In this document: positions 56,902 through 64,000 of the stretch, one piece after another
How positions within the stretch are numbered: the stretch's first letter is position 1
Layout of the letters: each line of letters begins with the position of its first letter
Source: Bugula neritina
Lineage: Eukaryota; Bryozoa; Gymnolaemata; Cheilostomatida; Bugulidae
Reading direction: 5' to 3'
NCBI GenBank assembly: GCA_964035545.1
Contig: OZ037765.1
Location: 30,244,004 to 30,308,003 of the forward strand
DNA: 64,000 bases
The notes under the pieces: model-generated
Databases searched by the model: none
The model's input: only the letters and a program-made list of their open reading frames with translations
What the model was told of the DNA's origin: nothing
Made by a program: the position numbers and the translations under genes

Positions 56902-57913
56902 ATATATATATATAACAGCATGGATGCCGCTGAATGCATGATAATTTGCATAAACTATAGTATTGGTTACTGTCAACAGTGTATATTTATTTCATATTCA
57001 AGTTGTAACCTGAAAACAAATATAATCTGGTATATAATCTACACTTATTTATTAAAATTATTAATTACTTAAATAAAGAATTTTATTGCACCAATATATA
57101 GACTAAAATAATCAAATACTCACAATTATTCTGCCAATGTGTTAACAGCTATGTGCATATAATCTCTATACAGGATAAAACTATAAGTAAGGTGAATACA
57201 GCTTAGCTCACTATATTCTCCTTTACTTCTTGAACTGTAATGATTCATACAATCAGTTTGATAGCTATAACAACAAGCAAAAAAGCTTTCACCAAAAAGC
57301 TCATGCTACAGGTAGACTCTGTTCATTGTCTTAAATTATTTGTATGATTAATAGTTACTTAATTTCATATAAGAAGAGTAAGAAAGAATACGACACCTGT
57401 TATTCTAACTGCAGCCAATCATAAACATTAAAAAAAAAGAATTTTGCAATACTGACAAGGAACCAAACATATTTCATTAAGTTTGACTCAATTTTTTAGA
57501 TATCCTTCATAAGCAAGTTGAAAGATATAAACGTAAGAGAGAGTAAAAAGTCAGTAGGTATCATTAGTCATCTTGTGAAGACCAATTTTGAAACGTCAGC
57601 GTCCATTACTAAAGAAAGAACCGAGCTCCAAGAACAGAGTACACTTGACAAACTAATCTTTTCAAAAATCGAAGGAAATGAGAAAAAGAAGGCTTCCTAT
57701 AGAGTAATGGATAAGAAAGGGCAGCAGTTAATATCAGAAGAACATCTAGAAAAATTCAAAGATGTGGATAATTGCATACCAGCACAGAAACAGACCAGAG
57801 CAGAATTGAATACCAACAGAAGCTTCAGCCCTACAGGCTCTAGTTTAGAGGATTTTCTGAACACAGAGTTGTATGAAGGTCATGTGAATGCTGGTATACC
57901 CTCTTCTACATAA
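56353..57913 (+). CDS. Ser-rich protein with N-myristoylation-like start (hypothetical)
   Basis: Two exons join in phase 0: 56353-56805 and 57500-57913 (288 aa). The protein begins MGSSSSKANK, which fits the N-myristoylation consensus (Gly2, Ser6, Lys7) with nearby lysines that could help membrane binding. Residues to about 120 are Ser/Thr/Asn-rich and probably disordered. A short conserved-looking stretch follows (VFGIETSLFKGHPKWLEAEK, ILQRNPRLLISFISKLKD across the splice), then a Lys/Glu-rich C-terminal region. No enzyme motif is visible and I do not recognise the family. A readthrough form ending in the intron (KKPYVYMW) is possible but looks like an artefact. Intron 1 carries a TA microsatellite. 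Confidence 0.7.
56858..56913. repeat. (TA)n microsatellite
   Basis: About 55 bases of TA dinucleotide with one interruption, in the single intron of the Ser-rich gene. Confidence 0.95.
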
Positions 57914-59448
57914 GTTTGTCTTCCACAGACAGTAAAAGCTCAAATAACAAACGAAGAAAAGCTAAAAAATTTGTTCTAGTATGTGGGAAAACTCTGCTAA
58001 ATAGTTTTAATGTTTTGCATATACTTTCCAAATTAAATATTGCATTAAAGATTTAGTTTCCCGCCACCAGCACAGGACCACTGCGGTGAAAAGTGACCAT
58101 TAAAGATTCAGTTTCTGCTGCATTATTTACTACAATGATAAGTAAGTAACTAATGCAATACGCTATATGCTGCCAGTTATAATAACGTATAATATATGCA
58201 AGTCACCATCAATTCACGAGAGGCTGTTATACTTTCCATTTCCTTTTTACAGTAATAATTTATTTAAACAATCAATTAGTGGTACACAATGTTGCTATTA
58301 TAGGTGTGTGAACTTGTAGTTAGCTTACACTAGTAATAAAATTTTACAAACATGAGATGAAGAATAAATCTTTTTCACAATTTGAATGACTTAGCTAGCT
58401 AATTCCCTAACAAATGTATGCAATAAAGCAGTTCGGTCATTTCTAACTTTATTTGTTAAAACTACATTCAATAGCTTATCTTTTTATAGCTGTAGAAAAG
58501 CTAGTATTTTATTCTAACTTTATAAAGCCAAGTGAACATTGTTTATTTTGTCTATTTCTGACTATTTTTAAAACTGAGCTGTGACATGTTACAACAATTT
58601 AAAAATGATAAAAACTTTTATCATTCATCAAATTTTATTAGAATTATATTCAAAAAACAATTTTCATCAATTATAACCTATGATAAATATGTCAAACTCA
58701 TTCAAATAGCAATTTTTAGCTGTATGCACAAAGACAAAACTTGTTGGAAAAAACTGATGATGACAGAGCAATCTGCTTACTACAGTGAAAACCTGAGAAG
58801 TTTTCATGTGCAGAAGCCGAGATAAATACTGTGCTTAGTGAAGTTAACCATTTTGGTGAAATTATTACATTTAGTCTACAGCAAATATTGAGTCTCACAA
58901 ATTATAAAATTATCATGCCCTTTGTCAACTCATTTCTATCAATCTTTTTATACAATCAATTTTATCCTAATTCAAGATTTGTTGCAGGTAAGTTTTGCAA
59001 TTTATCAGCAGACTAACGAAAGAGGAGTCCCATTAATAGTTCATTGAATAAGACTGAATGTGTAACTGTAGGAATTTATTTAACAAATAAATATATTTTG
59101 CTTAATTTATGTAAACAAAAACCAACATTTAATTTTACAATAGTGTAAATATATGATACAATAACACCTTCTAAGCAATTAGTAACCCAATCCCCAACCT
59201 AATCCAAATGCATTGGATGTTAAGCTAAATTCCGAACCTATTACTTAATATTTCATAATTTATTGGAGAAATTAATGTAATCCTAAAGCTGTTTGTTAGT
59301 ACAAACAAAGCTAGGCAAATATTTGTACCAAAATATAAATATTGTTTTCCAACGCGACTAAAAACATTGACACAAGAAACATTAAAACTTGAAGAAAATA
59401 AAATATAAATATTCATGAAGGCGCTTCTTTCAACCCTAAAATCTATTT
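57914..59448. other. convergent intergenic region of about 1.5 kb
   Basis: Lies between the end of the Ser-rich gene and the end of PI4KA. It should contain both 3' untranslated regions. ATTAAA motifs occur near 58043 and 58099 on the plus strand. No coding exon is supported. Confidence 0.5.
59259..59264 (-). terminator. candidate polyadenylation signal for PI4KA
   Basis: AATAAA on the minus strand about 190 bases after the PI4KA stop codon. Confidence 0.5.
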
Positions 59449-62400
59449 TTAAAATGGAATTTCATTTTGATAGTATTGGATCAAGTCATAAGCCTTGGCT
59501 CTCCAGTTTTTACAGCAGTCTATAACAATTCGGTCCATGTGTTGAGCAGCCTCTTTCTCACTCGCCTGAGGCAAGAATCTTTGTCTCAAAAGTTTGATAG
59601 TGTTACCACGGAAACAAGGAAACCCAGTGTCTAACATGAGTGACACTAGAGAGACAATAGCCTCACGATACGGCCTGCAGGTAGATTACAAGTAGTTTAA
59701 ATAAACTACGCAAATAAACAGCACAAAAAAAAAGAGAAAACAACTCTTGATTAGAACATGAAATCTTTAAAGATAATGTATTAATCGTGTTAAATGTGTA
59801 AACATTATACAAAGATTCGACTATATAAAGTGAAAATGGAAGTAGGAAATGAAACTAGTGTCAGCTAAATAACACCAAATATGAATTTTGTGAGTTTCTA
59901 AACAAAATAATAAAATCTTCTTTTTAAAATCTGAGAATCACAAGACAAATTTTTACAGAACAAGTTTATAAATAAAACTGATACTGTAACAATAATCTCT
60001 AAAACCTTTGAAAATAAAATAGAGACTCCAAGAGAGTTGCATATTGGTTCTGTTCCAACACCTCAAATACTGCGACAATCAACCAACTGCATACAAACAC
60101 AGACAGTGACAATAAGGAAAGCTTACCTGCAAGCCAGGTACGCCTGAACACAGAGCTCTCTGAACCACTGGAATGGCGGAGCATCCACACGCCCTGCAAT
60201 GATAAACACAAAGCACTTTAAGCACATGCTATATACAGCACCTGACAGATATATTTCAACTGATTATACTACTCTATAAAAAAGTGATTAATAAGAGTCG
60301 TCTGCCCTATATGAGAACTGGTAACTTATAATATTATATTGTGTAATAATACAGTAATGATGTAACAGCTGAGCCATGCTAAACCTCACCTCCCATTATA
60401 AGTACCATCTCATCAGTCAGCTTGAAATCTGGCTCAAAGCCAAGATTTCCACCGGGACTGCTCTCAAACAGGAAGCCAAAATCTGAAATTATTTGAAACA
60501 TAGTATATGCAATAATATACGCTATAGTATGTATATGCTATAATATACACTATAGTATATGCTATAATATGCGCTATAGTATATAATGCTACATGCTAAA
60601 ATATACGCTCTAGTATATGCTATAATATACGCTATAGTATATATGCTACATGCTATAACAGACGCTACATGCTATAGTCTAAAAGCCGCAGAACTTGAGT
60701 GGTAGTGGTGAAACAAAACAAACAATATGAAGTGATAAACTCATTTCAAGTCATAATAAAACAATGGATAATATATAAATGTAATAATACAACTACTTTC
60801 TTTGGGCAAGCACCTGGCTACACTTAGGGACAAAAACCAGGCTAAATATAAAATATAAAATGCGTGTGCGTGTGAAACATTACTCTACATTTGAACAACT
60901 GACAGTCACATTATACTAATTCGATTAAGACTGAATAACAGACTACGATCAGAACAACACATGCACATGTACAGCTGATAAATAACCACACCCACCTATA
61001 TGTATCAAGTGACCTTTGCTGTCCAACATGATGTTACCATTGTGTCTGTCTTTAATCTGTAAGAGGTAAGTGATGACGCTGTAAGCTGCCATACTTACTA
61101 TGAAGTTCCGTCGCACCTGAAATAGATGTACAGTTGTAATACATATAAATATAATAGATGTACAGTTGTAATACATATAAATATAATATATGTACAACTC
61201 TATCACCTCATTAAATTGTAGCTCAGTAATAGTTATTATGAGAGCAGCAACTATGTAGTATAATACCAGTAATATACTGTAATACTAACTAGTAATATAC
61301 TGTAATACCAACTAGTAATATACTGTAATACTAACCAGTAATATACTGTAATACTAACTAGTAATATACTGTAATACTAACTAGTAATATACTGTAATAC
61401 TAACTAGTAATATACTATAATACTAACTAGTAATATACTGTAATACTAACTAGTAATATACTGTAATACTAACCAGTAATATACTGTAATACTAACCAGT
61501 AATATACTGTAATACTAACTAGTAATATACTGTAATACTAACTAGTAATATACTGTAATACCAACTAGCAATATACTGTAATACTAAATAGTAATATACT
61601 GTAATACTAACTAGTAATATACCGTAATACTAAATAGTGATATACTGTAATACTAACTAGTAATATACTGTAATACTAACTAGTAATATACTGTAATACC
61701 AACTAGTCATATAGCATCAAATAGATGAGCCACTCACTGCTTGAAACTCTGTTGACATCTCGTCTCCATAATTATGCCGGAAGTATTCATACATTCCAAT
61801 GTCTGTTTGTCTGCCAATCTGGTCACGTGACTTAGTATCCGGAACACACTCGATCACTCCACTCTGCAAACCCGCAAACCATCTATTATTATTATGCTAT
61901 TACCTTATATGATGGTAATATCACCATATATTATGGTAATACAATCTTATATTATGGCAATACTAGATACCAATTGACTTCTATACACTCCAATGGACCT
62001 AGCATTTACCTCTTTTCCAAACATTTCACAAGGTAATGCATACTTAAGACTAAGACTTGAGAACTATGTTAATACAAGACGTACCCCAGGTGCTGTGGCC
62101 ACCACCCGATACGGGGCTAAGTACACCTCCAGGTCAGCCAGTTTGAACACGTGTTGGAACAGTTCCATGATTTGTAAGGCCAGCATATCCTGAAGTGGAA
62201 GTCAATGCGTATTCATCTCATGCAAGTTCATATCAACATAACAAAAACTAAACACACAGTATAAATAGAAAGGGGCGAATAACAATGGTGTACTCTAGTC
62301 TGGTAATCATCATCACTCTTCATTATTTCATGTCAATACAGTATAATGTGAGCAACAATTTTCACTTAGTATAACTTAAAGTGCTCTATTTTAAATTCAA

Positions 62401-64000
62401 GTCTGTAATACTGGAATGTACCTACGTGAAACAGCAGCTTGCTAGGCTACTACAAACATTTAAATATATCCCCAGTGTAACAACACTGAAGGAAAACTTC
62501 ATTATGTAGTTTTGCAAGTTTAGGGTTTTAATAAGTGCTTCCATAAAAACAGGGAAAGCATTCTGATTCGACGTTATTCTTGATATCTTAAAATTAGACA
62601 GCTTATTTACAGATCAAATTTTTAAATTGTAAATTTCTTTAGTTAAAAACAATATTAGGAATACAGCGTTTCATTTACATTTTATACTGTATGGAATATG
62701 TGGAATACCAAAGCCGTATTCCATATAACCAACACATTTACCAAGTCAGTTTAGGTTTTATATAATATACTGAAAGACACAACACTACATACACCCACCT
62801 GTCTCACATCATCTCCTACTTTAAAAATACAGCCTTGGTATATCTGTTTACTTTCATCAGTAAAGTCGGGCACCTCCGATACAGCCCCCAACCTTTCCAG
62901 TGCAGTTAGACCAACCTTCTCCACTTTAAACCGGGCAAAATACGGAGCCTTTGCAGCACTAGAATTGAATGTATTAAATTATTTGTAGCAGCAATTATTC
63001 AATATAGAAAAACAATGAGATTCATTGAAAAACTACCACCTTGTATCACGAACCTTGCTAAACATGCATGGCAAGTTGTTTTGTTTAAATTAACCACGCA
63101 AGTTAAAGAAATACATTCACCCCAGTCTAAAGTACACATGTACTAAAGACAGTAAGTAAAGGTGTAGTGTACGTACCTTTGCATAGGAGCTCCGGATTTG
63201 TAGTCAATCTCAAGGACAACTGATTCAGGGTTTGATGGTAGATAACAACCTAAAAAATAGTATATACATTATACACTACATGTATATACAGTACACACTA
63301 CATGCATATACAGTATACACTACATGCATATACAGTACACACCACATGTATACACAGTACACATTACCTGGTGTCACGTCTATTTTACTCAGCTCCTTGA
63401 GGCAAGCATTCTTTCTCTCCGGACCTTTAGGGAAGACCCTGATAGTCCCCGACACGTTTGTTATCTTAGCAAAGAACTCAAACTCTCTCTCGTAGAACAT
63501 ACGTGCAGAGCCACTCAGCTGTGAGATGATAGTGTCTATCAGCCCTTCCAGCTTCCTCCCAATATCCTCTGTAATATAATCCCATGATTTCTAAACCTTT
63601 GTAATACAAGCATGATGTAGTTCTTGTAATGTTAACATTCAATGTAATGTAAGTTCACTACAATATTCTTCCTAGTAATATAACCACAAATTCCCTGTAA
63701 TTGAAGCCTTTTAATTGCGTGTAATATATGCATATACTGTTCATTGCTACATAAGCATATATTATTCTTTGTAATATAAGCACGTGATGTAACAAATATG
63801 TTTAACATCATTTATGATGTAATTGAAAAACTTCATAATTATTTTTCGCATACCAAATGAAGAAGATTCCATCAATCAGTGAACTGAACTCAGTCTGGTA
63901 TGAAGTATATAGCAGGTGTACACTAACAGTATCAAACTTACCATCTAGTATTTCAGCATTTTCATCTTTATACATGTTGGTCTTCATATTCCAGATTAGC
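59449..64000 (-). CDS. PI4KA: phosphatidylinositol 4-kinase alpha, C-terminal catalytic part (gene continues off the right edge)
   Basis: Lipid kinase making PI4P from phosphatidylinositol, at the plasma membrane in complex with TTC7/FAM126/EFR3 proteins. Ten 3' exons join in phase: 63942-64000 (partial), 63368-63568, 63177-63249, 62799-62958, 62085-62189, 61738-61863, 60996-61116, 60390-60482, 60127-60193, 59449-59674. Landmarks in order: [96 protein letters not shown]; the catalytic loop [12 protein letters not shown]; the DFG motif, split across a splice site in [32 protein letters not shown]; and the terminal [13 protein letters not shown]. The C-terminus ends like the vertebrate enzyme. 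All catalytic residues expected for a PI3/PI4-kinase fold are present. Upstream regulatory regions lie outside the window. Confidence 0.96.
60500..60680. repeat. TATA(C/G)GCTATAGTATATGCTATAA tandem repeat (PI4KA intron)
   Basis: Imperfect units of about 22-25 bases alternating TACGCTATAGTATATGCTAT with variants. The sequence is largely self-complementary. Confidence 0.8.
61250..61712. repeat. 23-bp minisatellite (PI4KA intron)
   Basis: About 20 tandem copies of the 23-base unit TAACTAGTAATATACTGTAA plus TAC with few substitutions. It ends about 30 bases before the exon that begins at 61738. Confidence 0.93.
63258..63367. repeat. TACAGTAYACACTACATGYATA tandem repeat (PI4KA intron)
   Basis: Four to five imperfect units of about 21-22 bases. 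They fill the short intron between the PI4KA exons at 63177 and 63368. Confidence 0.85.

Noticed and set aside
63232-63500. Open frames on both strands over a PI4KA exon and the adjacent repeat
   Set aside because: The plus-strand frame is antisense to a PI4KA exon and extended by the TACACACTACATG repeat.

Overview
This is a eukaryotic, AT-rich genomic window that looks metazoan and probably lophotrochozoan (a mollusc, bryozoan or similar). The evidence is many small exons with GT/AG introns of about 0.1-4 kb, abundant tRNA-derived SINE-like repeats, micro- and minisatellites inside introns, and protein sequences that align from memory with animal orthologues at the level expected of a distant invertebrate. 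There are no bacterial operons, Shine-Dalgarno sites or CRISPR arrays. All coding calls below were built by joining exons by hand at consensus splice sites with the reading phase checked across every junction.

Layout. (1) 309-8841, minus: 5' part of a gene for a secreted or membrane protein with a signal-peptide exon, running off the left edge; family not recognised. (2) 11.6-13.2 kb: an inverted, decayed copy of the 3' end of the next gene. (3) 14627-19902, plus: complete DUS1L (tRNA-dihydrouridine synthase 1-like), 10 coding exons. (4) 20293-20655, plus: possible small two-exon gene. (5) 20.7-26.9 kb: gene-poor, with SINE-like elements, an LTR-like segment and a G-run. (6) 26991-29143 and 34006-35839, plus: two tandem three-exon GT31 beta-1,3-galactosyltransferase-like genes with near-identical catalytic exons but unrelated first exons and introns. 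(7) 36988-42369, minus: ten-exon gene for a conserved, uncharacterised protein that I place tentatively near the SPFH/band-7 type. (8) 44471-52475, plus: complete PRPF6 (U5 snRNP/tri-snRNP protein), 17 coding exons. (9) 52823-54154, minus: small charged, coiled-coil-like protein, tail-to-tail with PRPF6. (10) 56353-57913, plus: two-exon gene for a Ser-rich protein with an N-myristoylation-like start. (11) 59449-64000, minus: the 3' ten exons of PI4KA, covering the whole lipid-kinase catalytic region, running off the right edge.

The genes are unrelated housekeeping or lineage-specific genes (tRNA modification, splicing, phosphoinositide synthesis, glycosylation). Nothing suggests that they form a pathway or a cluster. 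The most unusual features are structural: the inverted DUS1L tail, the patchwork identity of the two glycosyltransferases, four loci sharing the same degenerate, self-complementary simple-sequence vocabulary, a PRPF6 3' splice site embedded in a tandem repeat that contains splice-site look-alikes, and two tRNA-derived SINE families. I saw no convincing new molecular system.
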